Source: Ramlibacter sp.
Lineage (GTDB): Bacteria; Pseudomonadota; Gammaproteobacteria; Burkholderiales; Burkholderiaceae_C
Length of the DNA stretch: 64,000 bases
Direction of reading: 5' to 3'
NCBI RefSeq assembly: GCF_028291745.1
Contig: NZ_JAQGNQ010000083.1
Coordinates: 40,532 to 104,531, forward strand
Within the stretch, counting starts at the first letter, position 1; each line of letters starts with the position of its first letter. The position numbers and the translations under genes are program-made. Of this stretch, positions 1 through 9,656 are shown one piece after another. The notes beneath the pieces were generated by a model. That model saw only the letters and a list, made by a program, of their open reading frames with translations. It had not been told where the DNA came from and made no database searches.

Positions 1-1
1 C

Positions 2-1690
2 CAGGGCGCGGAGCACCACAACCCGATGGAGCTGCACGCCAGCACGGTGATCTTCGAGGAAGGTGGCAGGCTCACCATCCACGACAAGAACCAGGGCGGG
101 TACGGCACCCGCAGGCGCTTGGCGAAGGTGTTCGGCCTGGACGAAAGCCAGCTCACCCTGCTGAACACCTTCGTGGGCGGCGCCTTCGGCTCCGGGCTGC
201 GGCCGCAGTACAACCTGCTGCTGGCCATGGTGGGCGCGCTGCACCTGCGGCGTGCGGTGCGGGTCGTGCTGACGCGCCAGCAGATGTTCACCTTCGGGCA
301 CCGGCCGGAGATCTGGCAGCGCGTGCGACTGGCCGCCGAACGCGACGGCACGCTCAAGGCGCTGATCCACGAGGCGGTAGGTGAAACCTCGCGCGTGGAC
401 GACTACACCGAGATGGTCACCAGGTGGTCAGGCACGCTGTACCGCTGCGAGAACCTGCGCGGCGACTACCGGGTGCTGCCGCTGGACCTGCCCACGCCGC
501 TGGACATGCGGGCACCGGGCGCGGCCAGCGGCCTGTTCCCGCTCGAGGTCGCCATGGACGAACTCGCGCACGCGCTCGGGATGGATCCACTGACGCTGCG
601 CCTGCGCAATTACGCCGAGCGCGCGCCGGCCAGCGACAAGCCTTATTCCAGCAAGAAACTGCGCGAGTGCTACGCGCTGGCGGCGCAGCGCTTCGGCTGG
701 TCGCAGCGTGACCCGAAGCCGCGCAGCATGCGCGAAGGCGACGAGCTCGTTGGCTGGGGCATGGCCAGCGGGCAGTGGATCGCCGAGCAGGAGGAAGCGC
801 AGGCGCGGGTGGTGTTGCACACCGACGGCCACCTTGATGTGGCAACGGCGGCCAGCGACATCGGCACCGGCACGGCCACCGTGCTGGCGCAGCTCGCAGC
901 CTCCGCGCTGGGCGTGCCGCTGCAGGACGTGCGCGTGCACATCGCCGATACCCGCCTGCCCGAGGCGCCGACGGAGGGCGGTTCTTCGCACGTCGCCAGC
1001 GTGGGCTCGGCGGTGGATGGCGCGTGCGAGAAGCTGCGCAAGAAAGTCTGGCAACTCGCGCGGGCGATAGCGGGGTCACCGCTGGCGGGCAGCAAGCTCG
1101 CGGAGGTGGAGTTCGTCGGCGGCAGGGTGCGGCTGCGCAAGTCGCCGGGCGATGCGCTGGTTCTGCATGAAGTGCTGGCGGCTTCCGGCGCCGGCCAGTT
1201 CGAGGCGCACTTCCACCTGGAGCCGGACGAGGACGAGCAGGGCCGTTACGAGCGCGCCGTGCATTCGGCGGTGTTCTGCGAGGTGCGGATCGACGAGGCG
1301 ATGGGCACCGTGCGCGTCACGCGGGTGGTGAGCGCGGTCGCGGCCGGACGCATCATCAACGCGCTCACCGCGCGCAGCCAGGTGCTGGGCGGCATCGTCT
1401 GGGGGATCGGGCAGGCGCTGCACGAGGGGACCTTGATCGATCACGCGCTCGGCCGCTTCATGACCGTGGACCTGGCCAACTACCACGTGCCGGTGAATGC
1501 GGACATCCATACGCTGGACGTCAGCTTCGTGCCGGAAGACGACCGCATCGTCAGCCGCCTGGGCGCCAAGGGCGTGGGCGAAATCGGCGCGCTGGGGGTC
1601 GCGGCCGCGATCTCCAATGCGATCTGGCACGCCACCGGGCGCAGGATCCGGACGCTGCCCATGACGCCGGAGAAGGTGATGGCGCCTTAG
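2..1690 (+). CDS. Xanthine dehydrogenase-family molybdopterin-binding subunit, 5'-truncated by window edge
   Basis: This is the large molybdenum-cofactor subunit of a xanthine dehydrogenase/aldehyde oxidase-type hydroxylase. The frame is open to the window edge, so the N-terminal part lies outside. The visible stretch begins with EHHNPMEL, a hallmark of the YagR/CoxL-like Mo-binding region, and runs through the second Mo-binding domain. Near the C-terminus GAKGVGEIGALG carries the catalytic Glu of the GxGE motif. About 563 residues are visible of a family usually 700-770 aa long. Its FAD and 2Fe-2S partner subunits, if present, would be upstream. The AI-2E-type gene starts 10 nt downstream on the same strand. 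The substrate cannot be deduced. Family assignment is firm. Confidence 0.93.
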   Translation, partial: QGAEHHNPMELHASTVIFEEGGRLTIHDKNQGGYGTRRRLAKVFGLDESQLTLLNTFVGGAFGSGLRPQYNLLLAMVGALHLRRAVRVVLTRQQMFTFGHRPEIWQRVRLAAERDGTLKALIHEAVGETSRVDDYTEMVTRWSGTLYRCENLRGDYRVLPLDLPTPLDMRAPGAASGLFPLEVAMDELAHALGMDPLTLRLRNYAERAPASDKPYSSKKLRECYALAAQRFGWSQRDPKPRSMREGDELVGWGMASGQWIAEQEEAQARVVLHTDGHLDVATAASDIGTGTATVLAQLAASALGVPLQDVRVHIADTRLPEAPTEGGSSHVASVGSAVDGACEKLRKKVWQLARAIAGSPLAGSKLAEVEFVGGRVRLRKSPGDALVLHEVLAASGAGQFEAHFHLEPDEDEQGRYERAVHSAVFCEVRIDEAMGTVRVTRVVSAVAAGRIINALTARSQVLGGIVWGIGQALHEGTLIDHALGRFMTVDLANYHVPVNADIHTLDVSFVPEDDRIVSRLGAKGVGEIGALGVAAAISNAIWHATGRRIRTLPMTPEKVMAP

Positions 1691-1699
1691 GCTCGCCCC

Positions 1700-2746
1700 A
1701 TGCGCTCACAACCAGAAGCTCCGGCCAGCCGCATCCCCGCGGCCGATACGATCGCCCGTGCATCGGCTGCGGTCCTCGTCGGCATCGGGCTGCTGCTGGT
1801 GCTCTCGCTGCGCGTCTTCGCAGTGCTGGTCTGCGCCCTGGTGACGCACGCTGTCTACAGCCGGCTGCTCCACACGTTTCGCAGGCGGCTGCCGGCGCGA
1901 TTCGCGCCTGCAGCAACCTTCGCCCTGACGCTCGTCGTCCTGGCGCTGCTCGGCGCGGCCGTCTGGCAGGCCGCCACGGTCCTGAGTGCGCCCGGCGGCG
2001 TTCCGAAATTGCTGGAGCTGCTCGCGGATGCACTGGATCGCTTGCGCGGGAACCTTCCGGCCTGGCTGTCCGATCGCATCCCGCATTCCGCCGATGATTT
2101 CACGCGCGTTGCCGGCGCATGGCTGCGCGCGCATGCCCAGAACCTGCAGCGTTGGGGACACGCCGCCTTGCGCGGCGCCGCGCACGTGCTGATCGGGCTG
2201 GTCATCGGCCTGCTCGCGGCGTTCGAGCGCAAGCCGCAGGCCGCCTCCGCCTGGGGTCGCGCCGCGGCTGCGTCGCTGCGCAACCTGGTGCACGCCTTCG
2301 GCATGGTCGTCTCCGCGCAGTTGCGGATCGCCGCAGTCAATGCGCTCTTCACCGCGATCTACCTCTTCGCAGTGCTGCCGGTGGCGGGCAGCCACCTGCC
2401 TCTTTCGGGCACGCTCGTCGCCGTGACGCTGCTCACGGGAATGCTGCCGATCGTGGGCAATCTGCTTTCCAGTGCCGCGATCGTGCTGGCTTCACTGACG
2501 GTCGGCCCCGCGGTGACGCTGGCTTCCATCGGGTTCCTGTTCGCGATCCACAAGGGCGAGTATTTCCTGAACGCGCACTTCGTCGGACATTCGACGAACG
2601 TGCCGGCGTTCTGCCTGCTCGCGACGATGGTGGCGCTCGAGGCGGCCTTCGGCGTCTCCGGCCTGATCGCAGCGCCGATCTACTGCGCCTGGGCGTTCGG
2701 TGAACTGCGGGAACTGGGCGTGCTGTCGGTCGAGCCGTCGCGCTGA
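1700..2746 (+). CDS. AI-2E family transporter (PerM/YdiK-like permease)
   Basis: A 348-aa integral membrane protein with the AI-2E/PerM layout: two N-terminal hydrophobic helices (about residues 20-45 and 65-90), a polar stretch of about 90 residues, then a dense block of helices from about residue 155 to 335. The LLTGMLPIVGNLLSS segment and the following helices match the conserved C-terminal half of the family. The substrate is unknown; members have been linked to quorum-signal export and Na+/H+ antiport. It starts 10 nt after the molybdenum hydroxylase stop and may be cotranscribed with it. A second, longer member of the family is at 61269-63140. Confidence 0.85.
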   Translation: MRSQPEAPASRIPAADTIARASAAVLVGIGLLLVLSLRVFAVLVCALVTHAVYSRLLHTFRRRLPARFAPAATFALTLVVLALLGAAVWQAATVLSAPGGVPKLLELLADALDRLRGNLPAWLSDRIPHSADDFTRVAGAWLRAHAQNLQRWGHAALRGAAHVLIGLVIGLLAAFERKPQAASAWGRAAAASLRNLVHAFGMVVSAQLRIAAVNALFTAIYLFAVLPVAGSHLPLSGTLVAVTLLTGMLPIVGNLLSSAAIVLASLTVGPAVTLASIGFLFAIHKGEYFLNAHFVGHSTNVPAFCLLATMVALEAAFGVSGLIAAPIYCAWAFGELRELGVLSVEPSR

Positions 2747-2869
2747 GCGCTGCCGGCCGGCCGCGAGTGTGCGGGTAAGGGCCCGCCTGCCGGCGTGCCG
2801 GTCGCATTGGAAATGGCGGCCGCAGCGCCGGCACGCTGCACGAGGCCCCGTTTCAACCGTTCGGCTTCA

Positions 2870-2957
2870 GGGTCACCCGATCGTCGAGGCGCATGGCGGG
2901 CGCCTGTGGTGCACGCCGAACACGGGCGCCGGCGAGAGCTTCATGCTGCCGGCGTGA
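2870..2957 (+). pseudogene. C-terminal remnant of a sensor histidine kinase
   Basis: The frame ending at 2957 reads PIVEAHGGRLWCTPNTGAG and then a short hydrophobic tail and a stop. This is the signature end of the HATPase_c domain of sensor kinases (IVEAHGGRLWA.PN.G.G..F...LP). The residues before it in this frame are not kinase-like, and no N-box or H-box is present upstream, so only about 28 codons survive. The remaining sequence of the 2747-3087 gap shows nothing recognisable. I read it as a decayed kinase gene left between the permease and the cyd operon. Confidence 0.6.
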
Positions 2958-3087
2958 TGGACGGCGTTCCCACAACGGCGCTGGTGCCCGGACTACAGGA
3001 TGGCTGATGCTGCCGGCCCACTGTGCTGGCCAGTCGCATCTTCGTGACTGCCCGACTCCCGTACGCAACGTCTCCTAGCGCGACCCC

Positions 3088-4470
3088 GTGCCATACCTCG
3101 ATGCCGTGCTGCTGTCGCGGCTGCAGTTCGCCTTCACGATCGGCTTCCATATCGTCTTCCCGGCGTTCTCCATCGGGATGTCCGCGTTCATCGCCACGCT
3201 GGAGCTGCTGTGGATGGCCACCGGCGGGCAGCACTTGCACACGCTCGCCCGCTTCTGGACCAAGATCTTCGCCGTGTCCTTCGCCATGGGCGTGGTGTCG
3301 GGCATCGTCATGGAGTACCAGGTGGGCACCAACTGGAGCCGCTTCGCGCAGGTGCTGGGCAACGTGCTGGCGCCGCTTTTCAGCTACGAGGTGCTGACGG
3401 CCTTCTTCCTCGAGGCGAGTTTCCTCGGGCTGATGTTGTTCGGATGGAACCGCGTTTCGCCGTGGCTGCATACGCTGGCCTCCATCTTCGTCGCACTGGG
3501 CACCGCGCTCTCCGGCTTCTGGATCCTGGCCGCGAACAGCTGGATGCAGACGCCGGACGGGTACCTGCTCAAGGACGGCATCGCGTATCCGGTCAGCTGG
3601 CTCCACGTGATCTTCAATCCGAGCTTCCCGTACCGCTTCCTGCACATGATGATCGCCACCTATCTCACGACCTCGCTGGTGGTCGCGGCGGCCGGTGCGC
3701 GCTACCTGCTCGCCGGCTGGCACGAACAGGAAGCGCGCGTGATGCTGAAGATGGGGCTGGGGATGCTCGCGGTGTTCGCGCCCATCCAGGCGCTGGTCGG
3801 CGACGAGCACGGCCGGAACACCCTGGAGCACCAGCCGGCGAAGGTGGCGGCCATCGAGGCGCACTGGGAGGACACCGGCCCGGCCGAGCTGGTGCTGTTC
3901 GCATGGCCGGACCGCGATCGCGAGCGCAATGTCGCGCAGGTCGCGATCCCGCACCTGGGCAGCCTGATCCTCACGCACTCGTGGAACGGCCGCTACCGCG
4001 GCCTGCGCGATTTCCCGCGCGACCAGCGCCCGCCGGTCGTGCCGGTGTTCTTCGCCTTCCGCGCGATGGTCGGGCTCGGACTGGCGATGATCGCGCTCGG
4101 CTGGTGGGGCATGTGGCTGCACTGGCGCCGGCGCATCGCGGCGGCGAAGACCTACCTGCGCATCCTGCGCGTGTGCTGGCCGCTGGGCTTCCTTGCCTTG
4201 CTGTCGGGCTGGGTCGTGACGGAAGTAGGGCGCCAGCCTTGGATCGCGACCGGCCTGCTGCGCACGGCCGATTCCATGTCGCCGCTGCAACCGGGGCAGG
4301 TGTTCGTCTCGCTGGCGCTGTTCGTCGTGGTCTACGGGGTCGTGTTTTCCATCGGCATCTGGTACATCAGCCGCATGATCCGGCGCGGGCCCGATGCGCA
4401 ACGCCTCGGTCCCGAAACCCTGCCGAACCGGCCGCTCGCCGGCGGCCGGTTCGGCACGCAGCCGCCATGA
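3088..4470 (+). CDS. cydA: Cytochrome bd-type ubiquinol oxidase subunit I (cyanide-insensitive type), copy 1
   Basis: A 460-aa quinol oxidase subunit that carries hemes b558/b595/d and oxidises ubiquinol while reducing O2 at the inner membrane. The GTG start gives a canonical N-terminus in which His21 (FTIGFHIVFP) is the high-spin heme ligand. The second His lies in YRFLHMMIA, and the GRQPW motif is near residue 385. The quinol loop is short, as in CioA-type enzymes, which run 450-490 aa. The stop overlaps the start of subunit II (ATGA), so the two are translationally coupled. No cydX-like peptide was noticed. A second cydAB pair is at 39208-41597. Confidence 0.95.
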   Translation: MPYLDAVLLSRLQFAFTIGFHIVFPAFSIGMSAFIATLELLWMATGGQHLHTLARFWTKIFAVSFAMGVVSGIVMEYQVGTNWSRFAQVLGNVLAPLFSYEVLTAFFLEASFLGLMLFGWNRVSPWLHTLASIFVALGTALSGFWILAANSWMQTPDGYLLKDGIAYPVSWLHVIFNPSFPYRFLHMMIATYLTTSLVVAAAGARYLLAGWHEQEARVMLKMGLGMLAVFAPIQALVGDEHGRNTLEHQPAKVAAIEAHWEDTGPAELVLFAWPDRDRERNVAQVAIPHLGSLILTHSWNGRYRGLRDFPRDQRPPVVPVFFAFRAMVGLGLAMIALGWWGMWLHWRRRIAAAKTYLRILRVCWPLGFLALLSGWVVTEVGRQPWIATGLLRTADSMSPLQPGQVFVSLALFVVVYGVVFSIGIWYISRMIRRGPDAQRLGPETLPNRPLAGGRFGTQPP

Positions 4471-5480
4471 GCGAAGCCGCGGGTGCCTTGCCGGTGGCGC
4501 TGTTCCTGATCCTGGGATTCGCGGTCGCGATGTACGTCGTGCTGGACGGCTTCGACCTGGGCATCGGCATCCTGTTCCCCTTGTTCCGCGACGAGCAGCA
4601 GCGTGACCTGGTGATGAACTCCGTCGCGCCGTTCTGGGACGGCAACGAGACCTGGCTGGTGCTGGGCGGCGTCACGCTGTGGGCGGCGTTTCCCAAGGCG
4701 TTCGCGATCATCCTGCCGGCGCTCTACCTGCCGGTGCTCGTGCTGCTGCTGGCATTGATCTTCCGCGGCGTCGCGTTTGAATTCCGCTGGGTCGCCAAGC
4801 CGCGCCACCGCGTGTGGGATGCCTCGTTTGCCGTGGGCTCGGCGCTCGCCGCCTTCGCGCAAGGGCTGGTGCTGGGCGGCATCCTGCAGGAGATCCCCGT
4901 GCAGAACCAGGACTTCGCGGGCACGCCCATGTGGTGGCTCTCGCCCTTCGCCATCGTCTGCGGGCTCGGGCTGGTGACGGGCTATGCCCTGCTGGGCGCG
5001 ACCTGGCTGATGCTGCGCACGACCGGGCCGGTGGAGGCGCGCGCGCGCCAGCTCGGCCCGCCGCTGCTCGTGGCGCTGCTGGTGTTCATCGCGATCGTGA
5101 GCGTGTGGACGCCACTCGCGTTCGAGCGCGTGGCGCGGCGCTGGTTCACGCTGCCCAACGTCCTGTTCCTGTGGCTGCTGCCGGCGGCGAGCGCGTTGTG
5201 CGCGTGGGGGTGCTGGCGAGCGATGCGGCGCGGGCAAGCCGTACTGCCCTTCGCCTGCGCCGTCGCGATCTTCCTGCTGGCGTTCGCCGGATTGCTGGTG
5301 TCCAACGTGCCGTACCTCGTGCCGCCCGCGATGACGATCTGGCAGGCGGCGTCGGCGCCGGCCACGCAGCGCTTCTACCTGGTGGGCGCCGCGATCCTGA
5401 TCCCGCTGATCCTGGGATACATGGGCCTGGTGTTCTGGTTCTTCCGCGGCAAGCTCGAGCCGGGGCAGGGGTATCACTGA
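4467..5480 (+). CDS. cydB: Cytochrome bd-type ubiquinol oxidase subunit II, copy 1
   Basis: A 337-aa membrane subunit that pairs with subunit I. The N-terminus has the family signature LDGFDLGIGILFP followed by WDGNETWLVLGG, and about eight to nine hydrophobic helices follow. The C-terminal FRGKLEPGQGYH is typical of CydB/CioB. The start overlaps the cydA stop by four bases. A perfect 7-bp hairpin 14 nt after the stop probably ends the operon. Confidence 0.95.
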   Translation: MSEAAGALPVALFLILGFAVAMYVVLDGFDLGIGILFPLFRDEQQRDLVMNSVAPFWDGNETWLVLGGVTLWAAFPKAFAIILPALYLPVLVLLLALIFRGVAFEFRWVAKPRHRVWDASFAVGSALAAFAQGLVLGGILQEIPVQNQDFAGTPMWWLSPFAIVCGLGLVTGYALLGATWLMLRTTGPVEARARQLGPPLLVALLVFIAIVSVWTPLAFERVARRWFTLPNVLFLWLLPAASALCAWGCWRAMRRGQAVLPFACAVAIFLLAFAGLLVSNVPYLVPPAMTIWQAASAPATQRFYLVGAAILIPLILGYMGLVFWFFRGKLEPGQGYH

Positions 5481-5493
5481 CGCAGTGGCGCTT

Positions 5494-5510
5494 GGGATGG
5501 CGTCCATCCC
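5494..5510 (+). terminator. Hairpin downstream of cydAB copy 1
   Basis: A perfect inverted repeat GGGATGG-CGT-CCATCCC (7-bp stem, 3-nt loop) begins 14 nt after the cydB stop. It has no T-run, so it would be an imperfect intrinsic terminator or an mRNA 3'-end stabiliser. Confidence 0.5.
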
Positions 5511-6120
5511 CCGCGCGCACGGAGGGATCATCCTTGTCAGTGCAACGTCGGTGGTTCAGGCCGTTCGGCCACAGCCAAAACGCAGCGATCGTGCTGGGGA
5601 GGATGCGCCGCGGTTCATTTGCCCAGGGATGCACGACACCCATGCAGGCACAATCCACGTCCATGCGCCGCCCTGATTCGCAGTTCGAGGGGCAGGTGCC
5701 GCGATGCCTCGTTCCGTACGGACATCGGCGACATGTTTTTCTCCCGTACTTTCTTCGATCAGGACGATCTCCTGCCACTCATCTGGAAAGTGCACGTGCC
5801 ACGCGCAATGCCAATCGGTCTCGTTTACGGTTCAACTTCTCCGGGTCCGGAATCGGGGGCTCTACTGGTGTCAAAGGCATACCAATGGGCATCGGCCCTC
5901 GCGGCGCCTGCATCGGCGCAGGCCTTTGGGCCGCGTAGCCTTCCCAAGAGATGGCATTGTTAGCAGTCCGGTCCGCCGACGGGAGCATCGTGGAAGCGTT
6001 CTCGACCGCGCCGCACCAATGGGATCACATGCGCAAAGAGGCGAGGGGCGCGTTCGTCGCGCGCGGCACGGGGCGAGCCATTGGGCGCTCGGAGCGGCAG
6101 ACTCCTCGCCGCCCGCTCGG
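5511..6120. other. 610-bp gap with no recognisable gene
   Basis: The stretch between the cydAB hairpin and the first hybrid kinase is visibly less GC-rich than its surroundings. The open frames in it, on both strands, are below 120 codons, overlap one another and match no family I know. I did not find a convincing promoter or RNA fold. It could be decayed coding sequence or a long regulatory leader for the kinase operon. Confidence 0.4.
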
Positions 6121-8472
6121 ATGAACAGCTCCCCCGATCCCGCAGCCCGCCCGGAGCTGCGTGCGGAAACCGAGCACGAGGCCTTGTTGCTCGCCGCGCA
6201 ACGTATCGGCCCCATGGGCAGCTGGTCCTACAGTCCCGGCAGTGGCCGGCTGCAGTGGTCGGCGGCAACGTGCGGGCTGTTCGGCATTGCGCCGGGCGAC
6301 TTCCGTGAAACGCTGGCGCATTTCCACACCTTCGTCGTGCCCGAAGACCTGCCTGCCGTACAGGCCGCGACGGCGGCGCTGGCGCCCGGGGACCAACTGG
6401 AATGCGAATACCGAATCCGCCGGCCCGACGGCGCGATCCGCTGGCTCCACGAACGGGGCAGCCTGTTCGAAGACGGCAGCGGTGCCGCGTGTCGCGTGGG
6501 CATGGTCATGGACGTCACGGAGCAGAAACTGACCCTCGACCGGCTGGCGGAGAGCCTGCGCTTGACCCGGATCGCCACGCGGCTGGCGCGCCTGGGTGCC
6601 TGGACGCTCGACCTGCCGGATTACCGGATGACGTGGTCGGAGGAGAACTGCGCCATCCACGACGTGCCCGTGGGACAGCAGCCGACGCTCGCGCAAGGGC
6701 TGGCGATGTTCGAGCCGGAGCACCGGGATCGGGTGATGCGGCTCGTGGAGGCCTGTGCAACGCAAGGTGTCCCGTATGAGTTCGAGGTGCCGAAGTACAC
6801 GGCCAAGGGCCGCCGCATCTGGGTCCGCTCGATCGGCGAGGCCGTGCGCGACGCCAGCGGACGCATCGTGCGGCTGCAGGGCGCGTTCCAGGACATCACC
6901 GAACGCAAGCTCGCCGAAGACGCCCTTCGGCAGAAGGACGCGCTGCTGCACATCGCCGGCCGCGTCGCCCGCATCGGCGGCTGGGCCATCGAGCTGCCGC
7001 AGCAGCAGTTCATCTGGTCCGCCGAAGGCATGGACATCCTGGAGCTGGGTCAGCGCAGGCCGCGTCCGCGCGAGTTGCTCCGTCTGGTCGACCCCCTGGA
7101 CCGCAAGCGCCTGGTTCACGCCGTTGCCCACTGCGCCATCACCGGCACGCCGTTCGACCTCGAAGCGCGGATCAGCACGTGGCGGGGCCGGCGCAGCTGG
7201 GTGCGCGTGTTCGGCGAGGCCGACTACGACGCGGAGGGCGTGGTGCGCCGCGTGCAGGGCGCGGTGCAGGACATCAGCGAACGCGTGGAGATGGAAGAGC
7301 GCCTGCGCCAGGCCCAGCGCCTGGACTCGCTGGGCCAGCTCACCGGCGGGGTCGCTCACGATTTCAACAACCTGCTGACCGTCATCCTCGGCAACGCCGA
7401 GATGCTGGGCGAGAACCTGGCCGATGATGCGCAATTGCGGCCGCTGGCCGAAATGGTGACGCAGGCCGCGCAGCGGGGCGCCGAGCTCACGCAGCGCCTG
7501 CTGGCCTTCGCGCGGCGCCAGCCGCTGGCCCCCAAGCCGGTTGACGTGTCCCAGCTGGTGGCGGCCATGGACACCATCCTGCGCCGCGCCCTGGGCAGCG
7601 ACATCGTGGTGACCTACGACGACGCGGCAGACCTGTGGCCGGCGCTGGTCGACCCGGTCCAGTTGGACAACACCTTGCTCAATCTTTGCCTCAATGCCCG
7701 GGACGCCATGCCGCGCGGCGGCCACTTGCGCATCAGCACCGGGAACCGGCGGCGCGACGAAGAGGCGCCAGCAGCGCGAGCCGACCTGGTCGCGGGGCAT
7801 TACGTCCTGCTGACCGTGTCCGATACCGGGACGGGGATCGCGCGCGAGCATGTCGCCCGGGTCTTCGAACCCTTCTTCACCACCAAGGACAGGGGCAAGG
7901 GCACCGGCCTGGGACTGGCGATGGCGTATGGCTTCGTCAAGCAGACCGGCGGCCATGTCGAGATCGATTCCCAGCCCGGTCACGGCACGACGATCCGGAT
8001 CTATTTGCCGCGCGCGGCGCGTGCAAGCCAGGCGCCGACAGCGCCGCAGCCGCTTTCGCCGGCGCCGCGCGCCGTGGCCGGCAGCGCGGTGCTGCTGGTC
8101 GAGGACGACGAGCTGGTGCGGCGCAGCGCGCGCGATCAGCTGCTCGCGCTGGGCTGCGTCGTGCTCGAAGCGCGCGACGGCCAGCAGGCGCTGGAGGTGC
8201 TCGATCGCGGCGAGCAGGTCGACCTGCTCTTCACGGATGTCGTGATGCCCGGCATGAGCGGACGCGAGCTCGCGGCGCGGGCCGTCGAGCGGCGTCCGGG
8301 CCTGCCGGTGCTCTACACCTCGGGCTATGCCCAGGATGCGATCGTGCACGGCGGACGCCTCGAAGCCGGCGTCCAGCTGCTGTCCAAGCCCTATCGCCGC
8401 GACGAGCTCGCGCGCCGGATCGAGGAGGTGCTGGCGGCAGGCGAGGCGAACGAAAGGGGCACGAGGGAGTGA
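6121..8472 (+). CDS. Hybrid sensor histidine kinase with three PAS domains and a receiver
   Basis: A 783-aa soluble sensor kinase without obvious membrane segments. Three PAS/PAC units lie at about residues 20-135, 145-265 and 275-390, each ending in the PAC-type DITER/DISER motif. The HisKA box GGVAHDFNNLL has its phospho-acceptor at His413, and the HATPase domain shows NLCLNARDAMP, DTGTGI and GKGTGLGLAM. A receiver from about residue 655 has phospho-acceptor Asp706 in FTDVVMPG. The ATG at 6121 is chosen because upstream codons in the frame are not PAS-like. The stop overlaps the GTG of the next kinase, so the two are coupled. PAS domains suggest redox, oxygen or small-molecule sensing; the signal is unknown. 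Confidence 0.9.
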   Translation: MNSSPDPAARPELRAETEHEALLLAAQRIGPMGSWSYSPGSGRLQWSAATCGLFGIAPGDFRETLAHFHTFVVPEDLPAVQAATAALAPGDQLECEYRIRRPDGAIRWLHERGSLFEDGSGAACRVGMVMDVTEQKLTLDRLAESLRLTRIATRLARLGAWTLDLPDYRMTWSEENCAIHDVPVGQQPTLAQGLAMFEPEHRDRVMRLVEACATQGVPYEFEVPKYTAKGRRIWVRSIGEAVRDASGRIVRLQGAFQDITERKLAEDALRQKDALLHIAGRVARIGGWAIELPQQQFIWSAEGMDILELGQRRPRPRELLRLVDPLDRKRLVHAVAHCAITGTPFDLEARISTWRGRRSWVRVFGEADYDAEGVVRRVQGAVQDISERVEMEERLRQAQRLDSLGQLTGGVAHDFNNLLTVILGNAEMLGENLADDAQLRPLAEMVTQAAQRGAELTQRLLAFARRQPLAPKPVDVSQLVAAMDTILRRALGSDIVVTYDDAADLWPALVDPVQLDNTLLNLCLNARDAMPRGGHLRISTGNRRRDEEAPAARADLVAGHYVLLTVSDTGTGIAREHVARVFEPFFTTKDRGKGTGLGLAMAYGFVKQTGGHVEIDSQPGHGTTIRIYLPRAARASQAPTAPQPLSPAPRAVAGSAVLLVEDDELVRRSARDQLLALGCVVLEARDGQQALEVLDRGEQVDLLFTDVVMPGMSGRELAARAVERRPGLPVLYTSGYAQDAIVHGGRLEAGVQLLSKPYRRDELARRIEEVLAAGEANERGTRE

Positions 8473-9656
8473 GTGAAGCCACGGACATCTCCGCGCTGCA
8501 GGCACGCCTGCAGGCGGCGCAGGCGGAACTCGCCCTGGTGCGTGCCGAGTTCGGCACGTTCAGCAGCCGCATCTCCCATGACCTGCGGGGGATCTTGCAC
8601 AACATCGACGGATTCGCGGTGGTCCTCGAGGAGCAGCTGGCCGGGCAGGCAAGCGAACGGCAGCGGCACTACCTGGGCCGCATCAGCGCCGGCACACGCC
8701 GAGGCGACAGCATCCTGGGCGACCTCGCCGCGCTGTCGGCCGCAGTGGTCGCGGAGGTCGAGCTTGTACCGGTGGACGTGAAGCGACTGGTGGAACAGGC
8801 GATCCACGACCTGGCCTCCGCGTACGCCGGCCGCGACGTGCAATGGGAGTTGGCGGGCGCGCCCTGGCCCAGGCCCATGGCAGACCCGGCCCTGCTGCGG
8901 CTGGCCGTCGACCAGTTGCTGGCCAACGCCGTCAAGTTCACGCGCGGGCGCGAGCCGGCCCTCATCCGGGTCGAAGTCACGGCGCACGAGGAGCGCTGGT
9001 CCCTCGCGGTGGCGGACAACGGCGTCGGCTTCGACAGCGCCTACGCGGCGCGCCTGTTCAGTCCTTTCGAGCGCCTGCACGACGCGACGGAATTCGAGGG
9101 CAACGGGATCGGGCTGGCGCTGGTCAGGACACTGGTCCAGCGCCAGGGCGGCGAGGTGAGCGCCCAGGCGCCGGCGGCGGGCGGCGCCATCTTCGGCCTG
9201 ACGCTGCGGCCGGCGGGCGCCGTGAGCAGGGCACGCCGCACCGAGAATGCGGACCACCATCCAGCGCCGCCGGCGGAGGCCTGCGGCCGTAAGTTGCGTG
9301 TGCTGCTGGTGGACGATGAGGCCATGGTGCGCATGACCGTCAAGCTGATGCTGGAGCGAGAAGGGCACCAGGTGCTCGCGCCCGCGGACGGCGCCGCGGC
9401 CCTGCAACTGCTGGTGTCCGCCGACTGCGCCCCGATCGACCTGCTGGTCACCGATTGGTTGATGCCCCAGGTCGGCGGCGCGGAGGTGATCCGCACGGCC
9501 AGGCAGTTCCTGCCCGGAGTGCGCGTGATGGTGATGACGGGCCAGCGGCCGGATCTCCACGGCCAGCATGACCTGTCCGCGCCGGTGGACCACGTGCTGG
9601 CCAAGCCCGTGCGACTGGGCGAGCTACGCCGCGCGCTGGCTGCGGTCATGCGCTGA
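8469..9656 (+). CDS. Sensor histidine kinase with C-terminal receiver domain
   Basis: A 395-aa cytoplasmic hybrid kinase. A short coiled N-terminus leads to the HisKA box RISHDLRGILH with phospho-acceptor His37. The HATPase domain (about residues 130-250) has the N-box QLLANAVKF and the G-boxes DNGVGFD and GNGIGLALV. The receiver (about residues 275-395) has acceptor Asp329 in VTDWLMPQ. It has no sensor domain of its own. The GTG start overlaps the stop of the preceding PAS kinase, so it probably works in the same phosphorelay. The output regulator is not adjacent. Confidence 0.88.
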   Translation: MSEATDISALQARLQAAQAELALVRAEFGTFSSRISHDLRGILHNIDGFAVVLEEQLAGQASERQRHYLGRISAGTRRGDSILGDLAALSAAVVAEVELVPVDVKRLVEQAIHDLASAYAGRDVQWELAGAPWPRPMADPALLRLAVDQLLANAVKFTRGREPALIRVEVTAHEERWSLAVADNGVGFDSAYAARLFSPFERLHDATEFEGNGIGLALVRTLVQRQGGEVSAQAPAAGGAIFGLTLRPAGAVSRARRTENADHHPAPPAEACGRKLRVLLVDDEAMVRMTVKLMLEREGHQVLAPADGAAALQLLVSADCAPIDLLVTDWLMPQVGGAEVIRTARQFLPGVRVMVMTGQRPDLHGQHDLSAPVDHVLAKPVRLGELRRALAAVMR

